DNA of 64,000 nt from the NCBI GenBank assembly GCA_964414585.1, contig CAYPXR010000069.1, forward strand, positions 1 through 64,000. The letters run 5' to 3'. The notes under the pieces are model-generated. The model ran no database searches. It was not told where the DNA came from and saw only the letters and a list, made by a program, of their open reading frames with translations. Below, in pieces: positions 42,669 to 51,849 of the stretch. Both the position numbers and the translations under genes were made by a program. This DNA comes from DATEMU01 sp964414585 (lineage in GTDB: Bacteria > Planctomycetota > Phycisphaerae > UBA1845 > UTPLA1). The first letter of the stretch is position 1, and the number at the start of each line of letters is the position of its first letter.

Positions 42669-44483
42669 TCACGCGCCTGCACTTGCCAACTCCGTCACGC
42701 GTTCCCGCGAGAATCCAGTCGCCTTCATCTTCGCTGCCACGTCCATCACGAAATTCGCCGCCTTGCCGACGACGCCTTTGTGATGCCCGACGTGTTGCAG
42801 CGGCCGCCGCAGGTCGCGGTTCTCGGGCAGCGCGACGAATTCGCGGATTTGCTCGAGCGCGTAGCCGGTCGATTCGACGGCCCGCTTGAACTCCTCCTTG
42901 CACTTCGTCTTCGCCTCGCCGAGGGCCATCTGCACGCGGCTGTGCGCGTTCACGTCGCCTTCGCCACTCGTCTCGATTGGGATGTAAATCATGTCCTTGA
43001 AGTGGCTGGTGACCGCCGCCTGGGCCCCGTCGCTCTGCGTGCTGGGCATGCAGCCAAAGGGCTTGAGCGACAGGACCATGTGGGCCATGTCCTTGTTGCT
43101 GTAATAGATGTTCTTGGCGACTTCGAGATGGCCTTCGCCGCCGCCGGACCGGCTGTTGTAGTACGGGTGCCCGGCGCGGGTCAGCTCGAGTTGATTCGCC
43201 AGTTCGTGGACCGTGCCGCCGATCGCTTCGCGGAGCTTGTTGTATTCGTGTTTGATGATGCGCTCGGCGATGTCGAATGTGAACAGCTTCTTTTTGATGG
43301 CCATCTCGTCCGCCAGCCATTGCTTGACGTTCCATTTCGATCGCGTCGTCCCGTCGTCGTCCAGATGTTCGCGATCGCCCGTCTTGAGGCCCGCCTGGTG
43401 GAGCATGTAACAGATCCACGTCGCCACCGGCTCGACGAGCACCTCGGCCCCTTCGCCTTCGAGAAACGGGAACATCCGGAAATTGCCGTCGCCCTCGGTC
43501 GTCTGCGCCCAAAATTCGCCGGTCACTTTGCAAATCGGCTTGGCCCGCAGGAAATCGACTTCGATCTCCTCCTCGATCAACTGGCGGCACTTCTCGAATA
43601 CTTCGGAGTAATAGGTCCCCTTGAGCTGGTCGAGGAATTTCGCGGCGTCGGCCGGCGTCTTGACCGGCGCGACCTTGGAAAGCAGCTTCGCAAGTACGCC
43701 GCCCTGGATCTCATCGTAGTTTCGCTGGCGCAGCGATTCCTGGCAGATTGCCATGCACTTGTTCATGATTTCGTTGGTCTTGCCCGGCTCGACTTCATAG
43801 GGGCGAATCTGGTAGGCGACTTCGTTGAGGATGTCGCCCATGAACATCGCATTGAGCAGGGAGAGGAAGAAATTGAGGTTGAACTCGAGCCCCGCCTCGA
43901 CGGCGGCCTGATCGAGTCCGCCGCTCTGCTGGAAGAGCAGGACGCGGAAACCGTCAAAGCCGCTGTTGCGAAGTGCCAGTCGATACTCCGCCTCGTACAT
44001 GCCGAAGCGGCATGGCCCGCAGGCGCCGGCGGTGATGAAGACGTGGTCGCTGAGAATCTTTTCGAGCGGAATACCCTCTTCGTCGCGCATCCGCTTGAGG
44101 TGGTTGACCAGCGAACCGACGGTGAAGTAGGTCGGGTTACATTGCCCGTTGTTGCCAAACTCCTTGCCGGCCTGAAAGTCCGCCTTGACCGGCGTGGGGA
44201 CGAGGCCGACCTTGTAGCCGAGCCCTTCGAGACCGGCGACGATGAGCTGTTCGTGGCGCAGCGTGAGTCCGCCGAGCCAGATCGTGACCTGACCGCGCTC
44301 GGCCTTGGTGAAGGCGCGTTCCTTGGGCCGCTTGAAATGATGGACGGGACCGACCGTGATGCCGGCTTCGCGCATCATCCGTTCGCGCTCGGCCTGGAGC
44401 GTTTCCTGGATGGAGTCATTCAAGAGGGGAAGAGACATCCCGTTGGACGTGTCATTCTTCGTGGGAGCGGCTGGAGCGACCAT
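42669..44483 (-). CDS. 2-Hydroxyacyl-CoA dehydratase-like protein, partner of the activase
   Basis: 604 residues from ATG 44483, with GAGGTG upstream. HgdB/BcrC-like fold with cysteine motif TAGACGPCRFGMYEAEYRLA near residue 150 that could hold an iron-sulfur cluster, plus GNNGQCNPTYF and SLKPFGCMPSTQSDGA further on. In several bacteria, from memory, such a domain is fused to the large activase; here it is a separate gene on the same strand, 2.07 kb upstream of the activase gene. Catalytic or accessory role uncertain. Confidence 0.75.
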   Translation of the reverse strand: MVAPAAPTKNDTSNGMSLPLLNDSIQETLQAERERMMREAGITVGPVHHFKRPKERAFTKAERGQVTIWLGGLTLRHEQLIVAGLEGLGYKVGLVPTPVKADFQAGKEFGNNGQCNPTYFTVGSLVNHLKRMRDEEGIPLEKILSDHVFITAGACGPCRFGMYEAEYRLALRNSGFDGFRVLLFQQSGGLDQAAVEAGLEFNLNFFLSLLNAMFMGDILNEVAYQIRPYEVEPGKTNEIMNKCMAICQESLRQRNYDEIQGGVLAKLLSKVAPVKTPADAAKFLDQLKGTYYSEVFEKCRQLIEEEIEVDFLRAKPICKVTGEFWAQTTEGDGNFRMFPFLEGEGAEVLVEPVATWICYMLHQAGLKTGDREHLDDDGTTRSKWNVKQWLADEMAIKKKLFTFDIAERIIKHEYNKLREAIGGTVHELANQLELTRAGHPYYNSRSGGGEGHLEVAKNIYYSNKDMAHMVLSLKPFGCMPSTQSDGAQAAVTSHFKDMIYIPIETSGEGDVNAHSRVQMALGEAKTKCKEEFKRAVESTGYALEQIREFVALPENRDLRRPLQHVGHHKGVVGKAANFVMDVAAKMKATGFSRERVTELASAGA

Positions 44484-44758
44484 ACGGCACCTCGTTAGGA
44501 GTCACTAGCTTGTTTGACCTTCACGACCGATAAGCGACCGACATGGAAGGGCTATCTTGCCCATGAAACTGCCATAAGTCCAGTGATATTTTTAGTTAAC
44601 GCGCCACTACTTTGAGACACATCGATAGGTACTACTACCAATCTTAAATTAGTGCCTACTAACATCCTGATATTTGAACGGATTGAGCGGCTCGTGGTCA
44701 CTCCCAAAGCGATCTTTTCCAAGCTTCTATTTTTCAATGGGTTATCGAAGAAAAATGT
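44484..44758. other. 275-bp AT-richer intergenic region
   Basis: About 42-45 % GC against a ~62 % surrounding. Contains no supported gene; a 61-codon minus-strand frame at 44552-44737 is not convincing. It is likely the upstream control region of the dehydratase-like gene or a site of inserted DNA. Confidence 0.4.
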
Positions 44759-46012
44759 TCAGCGAACAATGGTCCGGAGGTGATCGGCCAGCCGAGCGGT
44801 GAGATTTTTTCGATCATAAATGTCGAATGATGATGGCTTTGAAGAATCCGGATGATTTTCTGTGGAATAGCTGTGAATTTTTTTGGTTGCGGCCTTGAGG
44901 GCCGCTGCATCACCGAGCGGGGCCAGGAAAGATCGCTCGGAAGCGTATTTCACAAGCAGTTGACCATCGTTCGACCCCGGCCGCTCCTCCAGGCAAAGGA
45001 TTGGCCGCCCACTTCGGATGTACTCAAAGATCTTGGCGTTGTATCCCCAGCGACCGGCGTACTCGCCGGTTAGAAGCAACAACGCTTGCGCCTCGGTCAT
45101 CCTCCGACGTGCTTCTTCCCGCGACACCAATCCGGTCGTGCGGATGACGTCGGCCAGGCCCTGTGAACGGAGATAGTCCCGCGAGAGGTTGCCCACGAAC
45201 TCGAAAACTGTGCCCGCCAACCCGCCGGAACGATTCAACTCCGCGACGGATTGAAAGAACAGGTCCGGGCGGTTGCGGGCAATGACTGTGCCGATGTGGC
45301 AAATCGTAACAGAGTCGCTCGTAGCGGCCGGCGGCCGTGAGGTACGAGCGGACTCCGAATCATCGTATCCATTCGGAACAACAAAGATCCGCTCTCGCGG
45401 GAATCCCTGTTCCGAGGAAATCGCGTCGGCCATCGCCTCCGAGACGGTGACGATCGCCGACGCCGCGCCAATGCATCGCCGTTCGAGATCGAGATGCTTT
45501 CGCCGGGCCCGTTCGCCGGCCGGCTCATACCCGCCGGGCCCCAACCAGCGATCCCGAAAATCCAGAACCATCGGCGGTCCGCCGGACTCGCACAGACGCA
45601 GCGCCACATCGAGCACGCTCGCGGGCGGAAACGACGCCAGTACAAGATCAATTCCAGCTTGCTTTACGATCCGCTCGGCCTCTTTCAGCGCTGCCCGGCG
45701 CCAGGCAATGAAACGATCAGGAAACGTCCACTCTCGAAGCCACGCCTTCCACCGGCTCGGCTTTCGCCGGGGGTCGTAATCCGCGAAAGGCGACGACGAA
45801 GTCGCCAACGGATCGGTCACGGCATGAATCGTCACGCCGCGATCCGTCGGCGCCGCTCCCGGTCGCGCCGCCGTCAGGACGTGAACTTCCCATCCGTGCT
45901 CCGGCAAATACTTCGCAAACGAGTGCATCCGCTCCGCCGCCGCGCCGACGCCCGGCGGATACCAGTAAGAGACGAGCAGAAGTTTCCGCAAAGACTCCGG
46001 GAGCATCGACAC
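44759..46012 (-). CDS. Glycosyltransferase, GT4-like
   Basis: 417 residues, GT-B fold. N-terminal LLLVSYWYPPGVGAAAERMH and LPEHGWEVHVLTA; C-terminal nucleotide-sugar domain RNRPDLFFQSVAELNRSG, ALLLLTGEYAGRWGYNAKIF, EYIRSGRPILCLEE. Probably acts in the cytoplasm on an exopolysaccharide or lipid-linked glycan. Divergent from a second GT4 gene, 31 bp away. Confidence 0.88.
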   Translation of the reverse strand: MSMLPESLRKLLLVSYWYPPGVGAAAERMHSFAKYLPEHGWEVHVLTAARPGAAPTDRGVTIHAVTDPLATSSSPFADYDPRRKPSRWKAWLREWTFPDRFIAWRRAALKEAERIVKQAGIDLVLASFPPASVLDVALRLCESGGPPMVLDFRDRWLGPGGYEPAGERARRKHLDLERRCIGAASAIVTVSEAMADAISSEQGFPRERIFVVPNGYDDSESARTSRPPAATSDSVTICHIGTVIARNRPDLFFQSVAELNRSGGLAGTVFEFVGNLSRDYLRSQGLADVIRTTGLVSREEARRRMTEAQALLLLTGEYAGRWGYNAKIFEYIRSGRPILCLEERPGSNDGQLLVKYASERSFLAPLGDAAALKAATKKIHSYSTENHPDSSKPSSFDIYDRKNLTARLADHLRTIVR

Positions 46013-46043
46013 ACTGCAACGTCAAAAAGCCAAAACGTCAAAA

Positions 46044-47264
46044 ATGGAAAAGAGCGAGTACGATGGGGCGATGGCGGTCATGGCCGGGTTACATATCCTC
46101 GTCGTCCCTTCGTGGTGGCCGTCGCCGGAGCAGCCGACCGCCGGCGTATTCTTTCAAGACTACACCGCCGCCTTCGCCGCCAACGGCGCGAAAGTCGGCG
46201 TTATCTACCCCGATTTGGTCAGCCTTCGCCATTGGGGCCGTTCGACGTCGATTCCAATCCTTCCGACGCTGCTGCATGAATCAACACCTGGGGCCAACGT
46301 CATTCGCATCCGCGGCCTCCACACCGCGCTAGGCCGGCCCGCATGGCAGATGCACAGATTCCGCAAATGGCTCGCAAGAGGGCTCCGCGCCTACGAGCAG
46401 GCTCACGGCCGGCCCGACGTGCTCCACGCTATGTGCGCCATCCCCGCCGGTTGGGCTTGTACCCATTTGAACGATTCGCTGTCACGCCGGGTCGTCGTCA
46501 CCGAACACACCGGGCCGTTTTCGCTTGCCCTGCATCCGCCCGCCGCCGGGCGATTCGTGCATGAGGCATTGGAAAAAGCGGCGGCCGTCGCGGCGGTCGG
46601 CAAACGGTTGCGCGACCAGATGATGGAAGCCGGCATCGCGCGGACGATTGAGATCATCGGCAATCCTGTCGCCGATGAATTTCTCACGGCGTCATTGCCT
46701 CAGCGCGACGACCCGTCACATCGACGCGATGACCGCCGCGCGCTGTTCGTCGGACGACTGACGCCTGAAAAAGGAATCGGAGAGCTAATTGAGGCGGCTT
46801 CGCAATTGAAATCAAAGCTTCGCCTCCAATGGGAGATCGCCGGCGACGGGCCGATGCGGGAAGGCCTGGCGCAGCAGATTCAATCGCTCGGCCTTCAGGA
46901 GCAAGTACGATTGCACGGGGTCTGTTCGCGTCAGCGCATTTGCGAACTCATGGCGCAATGCGATCTGTTTATCCTGCCGACACATGGCGAATCGTTCGGC
47001 CTCGCCGTCGCGGAGGCCCTGTGCATGGGCCTGCCGGTCGTCACGACGAAGGGGTCCGGCTGCGATGCCTTGTTGCAGGAAGGGGACGGTCTCACGTGCA
47101 GGATGAATGACGCGGGCGACCTCGCACGGGCCATTGAGGAAGCCATTCGCGATCACGAATGGGACCGGCGCGCCATTGCGGAAGCGGCGCGGCGGCGGTT
47201 CGATGGCCGTGCCGTGGCGACGCGATACGCCGAGATTTATCGAAGGATCGCAAGCGCAAGTTGA
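46044..47264 (+). CDS. Glycosyltransferase family 4
   Basis: 406 residues (in-frame ATGs at 46071 and 46083 are likelier starts, being nearer the GT-B strand LHILVVPSWWPSPEQPTAGV). C-terminal GT4 signature: RALFVGRLTPEKGIGELIEA, WEIAGDGPMREGLAQQ, then PTHGESFGLAVAEALCMGLP with the E-x7-E. Retaining transfer from a nucleotide sugar. Asparagine synthetase follows after 11 bp, so they are co-transcribed. Confidence 0.92.
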   Translation: MEKSEYDGAMAVMAGLHILVVPSWWPSPEQPTAGVFFQDYTAAFAANGAKVGVIYPDLVSLRHWGRSTSIPILPTLLHESTPGANVIRIRGLHTALGRPAWQMHRFRKWLARGLRAYEQAHGRPDVLHAMCAIPAGWACTHLNDSLSRRVVVTEHTGPFSLALHPPAAGRFVHEALEKAAAVAAVGKRLRDQMMEAGIARTIEIIGNPVADEFLTASLPQRDDPSHRRDDRRALFVGRLTPEKGIGELIEAASQLKSKLRLQWEIAGDGPMREGLAQQIQSLGLQEQVRLHGVCSRQRICELMAQCDLFILPTHGESFGLAVAEALCMGLPVVTTKGSGCDALLQEGDGLTCRMNDAGDLARAIEEAIRDHEWDRRAIAEAARRRFDGRAVATRYAEIYRRIASAS

Positions 47265-47275
47265 TGTAACGCCCC

Positions 47276-49291
47276 ATGTGCGGAATCGCCGGACTCATCT
47301 TCGATGTACTGGAGCCCAACGGCGGCCGATTGCTCACGGCCATGACCCAGCGGCTCCACCATCGTGGCCCCGATGATGGCGGCGCGGTTCTCTTCGGCCT
47401 CGGCGGCAAACCGGTCATCGAGCGCCGGCTCGGCAGGCCGGATGAGCCCGTCGCCTGGGACTATCTCGCGGCGCAAGTCGGCCTCGGCGCGCGGCGGTTG
47501 GCGATCATCGACACGTCCGAGGCCGGACATCAACCGATGTCATCGCCCGACGGACAGGCGTGGCTCATCTTCAATGGGGCGATCTACAACTATCGCGAAT
47601 TGCGATCGGAGTTGACGGCTCGCGGCATGAATTTTCGCGGCGGAAGCGATACGGAAGTGCTGCTGGCCGCGTACCGCGCCTGGGGCATGGCCTGCTTCGA
47701 ACGGCTCGAAGGCATGTGGGCGCTCGCGATCTACGACGTGCCCGCCGGGCGAGTGATCCTCAGCCGCGATCGCCTCGGCATCAAGCCGCTTTACGTCACC
47801 AGGCTGGAAAAGGGCATCGCCTTCGCGTCGGAGATCAAGGCGTTGCTGGAGGTTCCCGGCCTTCCGCGCGAAATCGAACAGACCATGCTCCGCGACTTCC
47901 TCGCCCGCGGTCTCGTCGATCACACCGAACACACGCTCTTCGACGGCGTCTGGTCGCTGCCGCCCGGCTGCGCCGTCACGCTCGAACTTCGCGGCGCGGA
48001 GTCGAAACCGACCCGGCGCGGGAAAATCTGGCGGTACTGGACGCCGGGCTCGACCGTGAGCCAATGCGGGGATACCACGCAGCGTATTCGAGAGGATTTG
48101 TCGGCGGCCATCGCGTCGCACCTGGTCAGCGACGTTTCGGTAGGCTCCTGTCTGTCCGGCGGCCTTGACAGCTCGACGATCGTTTCGCTTGTACACCGCC
48201 TTGCATCTGACGATGCAACAAAAGCGCCGCACTGGTCGCAGAACGCCTTTACGGCGTGTCTGCCGGGATCGCCGCTCGATGAATCGAAATACGCAGAAGC
48301 CGTCATCAACACCTGCCCCGGGCTGCACTGGCATCGCACCGAGCCGACCGCCGCGCGATTGCAAGAGGATATGGCGTCGCTCGTCTGGCATCAGGAGCAA
48401 CCCTTCGGCTCGCCGTCGATCTACATGCAATGGGAAGTCATGCGCCTGGCCCGCGAAACAGGCGTGACGGTCCTGCTTGACGGGCAGGGCGGCGACGAAC
48501 TTTTTTGCGGCTACGAAGGCCAGATTCCGCCTTACATCGCGCACCTGCTTTCGCATGGCGCGATCGGCCGCACGTGGCGGGAGTTTCACGGTGCGGTGCG
48601 AGAAGGGCACTTTCGCAGGATTCCCCTCAAGGCCCACATCGCCGCGTACCTCCTGCCGCGCCACCTCAGAGACGCGATGCGCGGCGCGCGGGACCGGAGC
48701 AAGCTCGACTGGCTGGCCGGCGATCTCTTCGATACCGATCCGCCCGTCGGGATTTGTGCGGGGCTCGGGCTCCAGGACGACGATTCGCATGAAGCTCCGC
48801 ACGCGGATTCAAAGATACAACGGCATCTCTGGTCGATCCTCCTTTCGGAGAGCCTGCCTGCATTGTTGCGTTACGAGGATCGCAACTCGATGGCCTTTTC
48901 CATCGAGGCCCGCGTGCCGCTGCTCGATCGCCGCCTCGTCGAACTGGCGATGTCGATTCCGATCGAAGAGAAGATTCGCGACGGGCGGTTGAAAGCCGTG
49001 TTGCGCGATGCGGTCCGCGATATCGTTCCGAAACAGATCGTCGACCGCCGCGACAAGATCGGCTTTTCCGCCCCCACGGCCGACTGGCTGCGCGGCGATC
49101 TGCACGACTGGTGGCTCGACGCCCTGACCTCCGACAGCTTCCGCGATCGCGGCTGCTTTGCACCCAAAGGCGTCGTCCGAATGCTCAAGCGATTCGAGGC
49201 TGGCGATGCTTCGACCGCTCTGCCGATCTGGAGAATGGCGATCGTCGAACAATGGGCTCGACAGTTTTTGGATCAACCGGCCGCGACATGA
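47276..49291 (+). CDS. asnB: Asparagine synthase (glutamine-hydrolysing)
   Basis: 671 residues. Nucleophile Cys2 in MCGIAGLIFD; glutaminase strands FNGAIYNYRELRSEL and GGSDTEVLLAAY; synthetase PP-loop SCLSGGLDSSTIVSL at about 291-305; C-terminal EARVPLLDRRLVELAMSIP. Amidates aspartate, or in glycan clusters a related acid, using glutamine. Location between glycosyltransferases matches surface-polysaccharide loci, where AsnB homologues are frequent. ATGA overlap with the next gene. Confidence 0.93.
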   Translation: MCGIAGLIFDVLEPNGGRLLTAMTQRLHHRGPDDGGAVLFGLGGKPVIERRLGRPDEPVAWDYLAAQVGLGARRLAIIDTSEAGHQPMSSPDGQAWLIFNGAIYNYRELRSELTARGMNFRGGSDTEVLLAAYRAWGMACFERLEGMWALAIYDVPAGRVILSRDRLGIKPLYVTRLEKGIAFASEIKALLEVPGLPREIEQTMLRDFLARGLVDHTEHTLFDGVWSLPPGCAVTLELRGAESKPTRRGKIWRYWTPGSTVSQCGDTTQRIREDLSAAIASHLVSDVSVGSCLSGGLDSSTIVSLVHRLASDDATKAPHWSQNAFTACLPGSPLDESKYAEAVINTCPGLHWHRTEPTAARLQEDMASLVWHQEQPFGSPSIYMQWEVMRLARETGVTVLLDGQGGDELFCGYEGQIPPYIAHLLSHGAIGRTWREFHGAVREGHFRRIPLKAHIAAYLLPRHLRDAMRGARDRSKLDWLAGDLFDTDPPVGICAGLGLQDDDSHEAPHADSKIQRHLWSILLSESLPALLRYEDRNSMAFSIEARVPLLDRRLVELAMSIPIEEKIRDGRLKAVLRDAVRDIVPKQIVDRRDKIGFSAPTADWLRGDLHDWWLDALTSDSFRDRGCFAPKGVVRMLKRFEAGDASTALPIWRMAIVEQWARQFLDQPAAT

Positions 49292-50973
49292 CCAACGAAC
49301 AGACAGCAACGACCGCTCCTTTGTGCAAGTCCGCGGGCGACTGCCGGATGGACGTCATTTGCTTCGCGATCATCGCCCTCGCCGTCGCCATCGTCGGAGG
49401 CCCCGGCATCGGCAGCGGCGGCCTCGGATGGTCCGACGCCCCCAACCACGTCTTCGACGGCATCTTCCTTCTGGAATTTTTCAAACAGTGGCCGATCGAT
49501 CACGTCCGCCAGTGGGCCGAACAGTTCTATCTCCGATTCCCCGCGATCGGCATCATCGTCTATTACCCGCCCGGCTTCGCGGCGGTCGAAGCCCTACTCT
49601 TTGCCATGCTCGGCGTCAACATTCTCACCGCGCGTCTTACCGTTCTGCTCTTCGGCGTCGGCGCGGGCTGGCTCATGTATGTCCTCGGCCGCCGATGGTT
49701 TGACCGCCCCAGCGGGCTCTTTGCCGCGCTGCTGCTCATCACGTGCCCGCACGGCTTCCTCTGGCTCAATGACGTCATGCTCGAATGGCCCGCGACCTTC
49801 TGGATACTTCTCTCCGCCTATTTCTACCAGCGCGACCGCGACGAGCCGAAGGCGCGTTGGTCGCTGCTCTTCTTCGCGTCGATCGTCATGGCCTTCATGA
49901 CCAAGCAGACCGCCGGCTTCATCCTCCCCGTGCTCATGCTGCACGCGCTGTTCACCGCCGATCGGCGATACTGGTCGCGGGCATCGCTCTGGGTCGGTCT
50001 CATCGCCAACGCCGCGATCACCGGCGGCTATATCCTGATCACGCAGAAGAAATTCGCCGCGCTGCCGGCGATGCTCCTGCAACCGGCGATCGATCCGATC
50101 TTCTATCCGAAGCACCTGCCGGAGATCGTCGGCTGGCCGCTGCTGCCGATTGTCGTGCTGGGGTTACTCACGTTCATCTGCTCACCGGATCGCGGCGTTC
50201 GCGCCATGCTGCTCCTGTGGTTCTTCACCTGGGCGGTCTTCTCCAGCTTCATCGCCGCGAAGGAGCCGCGTTATTTCTTCTTTGCCCTGCCGCCGCTGGC
50301 CTTCGCCGCGACGCGATTCATGATTCGCCGCGCCCCGATCGGTTTGCGCGAAAAAGCGATGCCGCTCTCCCTGAAATCCCCGCGGATCCTTTTGTTGACG
50401 CTCCTCGTCTTCGTTCAAACGGCGCTGGGCATCATAAGTTCGACTGGTCGTCTGCCCGATTACTCCGGCCCCGTCGCCGATCTCGCCTCATGGCCCGAGG
50501 CCGATGTCGTATTGGTCGACGGCGTGCGCGATGTTCAATTCGTCTTCGACGTTTACCAAAATCCCGCCGCCCGCGACAAGATCGTCCCGCTTCGTGCCAG
50601 CAAGCTGCTCTATTCCCGCGCCGCCCGGGAGAAATTCGGCTATCAACAATTCGTCCACAATAATTCCGATATCGTCAACATGCTCGACCGTTACGGCATC
50701 CGCTACGTCATCATCGAATCGGACTACCCGCGCACGCCCTATCAGGACGCCGACCCGCCACCGCGCAAGATGCTCCGGGAACTTCTCTCCACGGATTCCC
50801 GCTTCGCGCTGGTCAAATCCTGGCCACTGCGTTGCAGCGATCCCATCTGGGACGGGATCGAGCTGCGGCTTTATGCCTATCCGACCTGCCCGGAACGAAA
50901 ATCCGACACGATCAGGCTCTCGATTCCGGCCATGAACAAAGAGGTGGAGTTAACGCTGCCGGGCAAGCATTGA
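49288..50973 (+). CDS. GT39-like membrane glycosyltransferase
   Basis: 561 residues from ATG 49288, overlapping the asnB stop. After a first membrane segment (VICFAIIALAVAIVGG) comes GLGWSDAPNHVFDGIFL, the acidic first periplasmic loop of GT-C enzymes, then YYPPGFAAVEALLFAMLGVN and 9-10 more membrane helices with a soluble C-terminal ~150 residues. Likely uses polyprenyl-linked sugar at the outer face of the membrane; last gene of the glycan unit. Confidence 0.85.
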   Translation: MTNEQTATTAPLCKSAGDCRMDVICFAIIALAVAIVGGPGIGSGGLGWSDAPNHVFDGIFLLEFFKQWPIDHVRQWAEQFYLRFPAIGIIVYYPPGFAAVEALLFAMLGVNILTARLTVLLFGVGAGWLMYVLGRRWFDRPSGLFAALLLITCPHGFLWLNDVMLEWPATFWILLSAYFYQRDRDEPKARWSLLFFASIVMAFMTKQTAGFILPVLMLHALFTADRRYWSRASLWVGLIANAAITGGYILITQKKFAALPAMLLQPAIDPIFYPKHLPEIVGWPLLPIVVLGLLTFICSPDRGVRAMLLLWFFTWAVFSSFIAAKEPRYFFFALPPLAFAATRFMIRRAPIGLREKAMPLSLKSPRILLLTLLVFVQTALGIISSTGRLPDYSGPVADLASWPEADVVLVDGVRDVQFVFDVYQNPAARDKIVPLRASKLLYSRAAREKFGYQQFVHNNSDIVNMLDRYGIRYVIIESDYPRTPYQDADPPPRKMLRELLSTDSRFALVKSWPLRCSDPIWDGIELRLYAYPTCPERKSDTIRLSIPAMNKEVELTLPGKH

Positions 50974-51114
50974 CGGCTTGTACGGTCTCGAGGCTACTTT
51001 TCGCTTATCGAAACATTTTCATGCGCAATTGCCCGCAAACGAGCGCAATGCCGGCGGGCCTCAATCGCGTCACTTGGGTATGCCCCCGGGGGGGAGGGCG
51101 AAACAAGGTGAAAC

Positions 51115-51140
51115 AAGCCGAAAAAAGGGCTTCATTTTTT
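51115..51140 (+). terminator. Weak terminator-like stem after the glycan unit
   Basis: AAGCC (51115-51119), loop of eight A/G bases, GGCTT (51128-51132), then CATTTTTT. Confidence 0.35.
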
Positions 51141-51514
51141 ACTTTCGAGGGCGATCGCCGCGCTTCAAAGCACCGGCGCGGGGACGCTCCGCAGCCGGCC
51201 TTCGCGTGGGGCTGACCTAGTGAAACTAACCCAAACCTAACATAGTATGGTGGTTTGAAAAAGTCAAGTCGTGCCGGGTCTTTGTAAAAGCAATTTATGA
51301 TGATCGCATGCTTAACTCATTGCCGTTCGCCACCGACACTTTTTTCGTGCGATATTCGCTGGGACCGGAAACCACAAGGGAGGCTCGCCTCCGGCGAATC
51401 GCGCTTGCATTTGGACGGTGGTGACGCATGTCGACCCGCCGAACCGGGTGGCAAAAGCGGAGCGGCTGAAGACCGGGCGAGGATGCGGCGATGGGCGGGA
51501 GCAAAGAAGGGCGC

Positions 51515-51584
51515 AACCCCGGCGGGGTTGGGCGGCGCTCGCGCGTTTGTGTTCCCAGGGTATCCGCCTGCGGTAACCCTGGGC
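51515..51584. repeat. Two short inverted repeats
   Basis: CAACCCC GGC GGGGTTG at 51515-51531 and CCCAGGGT (51555-51562) with ACCCTGGG (51577-51584). The pairing resembles repeated intergenic hairpins I recall from other planctomycete genomes; not verifiable here. Confidence 0.55.
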
Positions 51585-51641
51585 TAAAGGCGGAACGCCG
51601 TTGGCGTAGAGAGTCGTGCGGCGGGTCCCGCCCCACCTCGC

Positions 51642-51692
51642 CACGGCGGAGTCCTTCGGACACGGCGAGTCTTCGACACGGCGGATCTTCGA
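51642..51692 (+). repeat. Three imperfect tandem repeats
   Basis: CACGGCGGAGTCCTTCGGA, CACGGCGAGTCTTCGA and CACGGCGGATCTTCGA in direct succession, then CACG. Confidence 0.7.
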
Positions 51693-51759
51693 CACGCACC
51701 AGCGGCTTTGCCTTTACGCTGCTTCGCAATATGTGTGAGTCCCCTGATGTCGAGAAGCC

Positions 51760-51811
51760 CCTCGCGTTTGAAGGCTACGCGAGGCGCTCCCTTACGGTCG
51801 CGGCTCTGATA
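51760..51811. repeat. Half copy of the interspersed palindromic repeat (family copy 3)
   Basis: The right arm GGCGCTCCCTTACGGTCGCG plus GCTCTGATA at 51783-51811 matches the arms at 15.8 and 29.3 kb. The left arm is replaced by a small hairpin, CCTCGCG (51760-51766) with CGCGAGG (51778-51784). Confidence 0.75.
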
Positions 51812-51849
51812 GGCGTTGACGGCGCGGCGGCGTTTCTTACCATTCCTTC

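Larger units (their letters stand above)
50974..51849. other. 876-bp gene-free, repeat-rich stretch
   Basis: Between the glycan locus and dapL. It holds a weak terminator-like stem, an AT-rich segment around 51230-51310, short inverted repeats at 51515-51584, three imperfect ~17-bp tandem units at 51642-51692, and a half copy of the interspersed palindromic repeat just before dapL. Reading frames exist but have no coherent protein features. Confidence 0.7.

Noticed and set aside
42558..44498. 646-codon plus-strand frame opposite the dehydratase-like gene
   Set aside because: Same mirror artefact; no domain pattern, rich in repeated LFDG/RFADV-type wording.
44552..44737. 61-codon minus-strand frame in the AT-rich gap
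   Set aside because: No ribosome site, no recognisable features; region more likely regulatory.
51295..51729. 144-codon minus-strand frame in the same island
   Set aside because: Composition follows the repeats and it has no ribosome site or recognisable domain.
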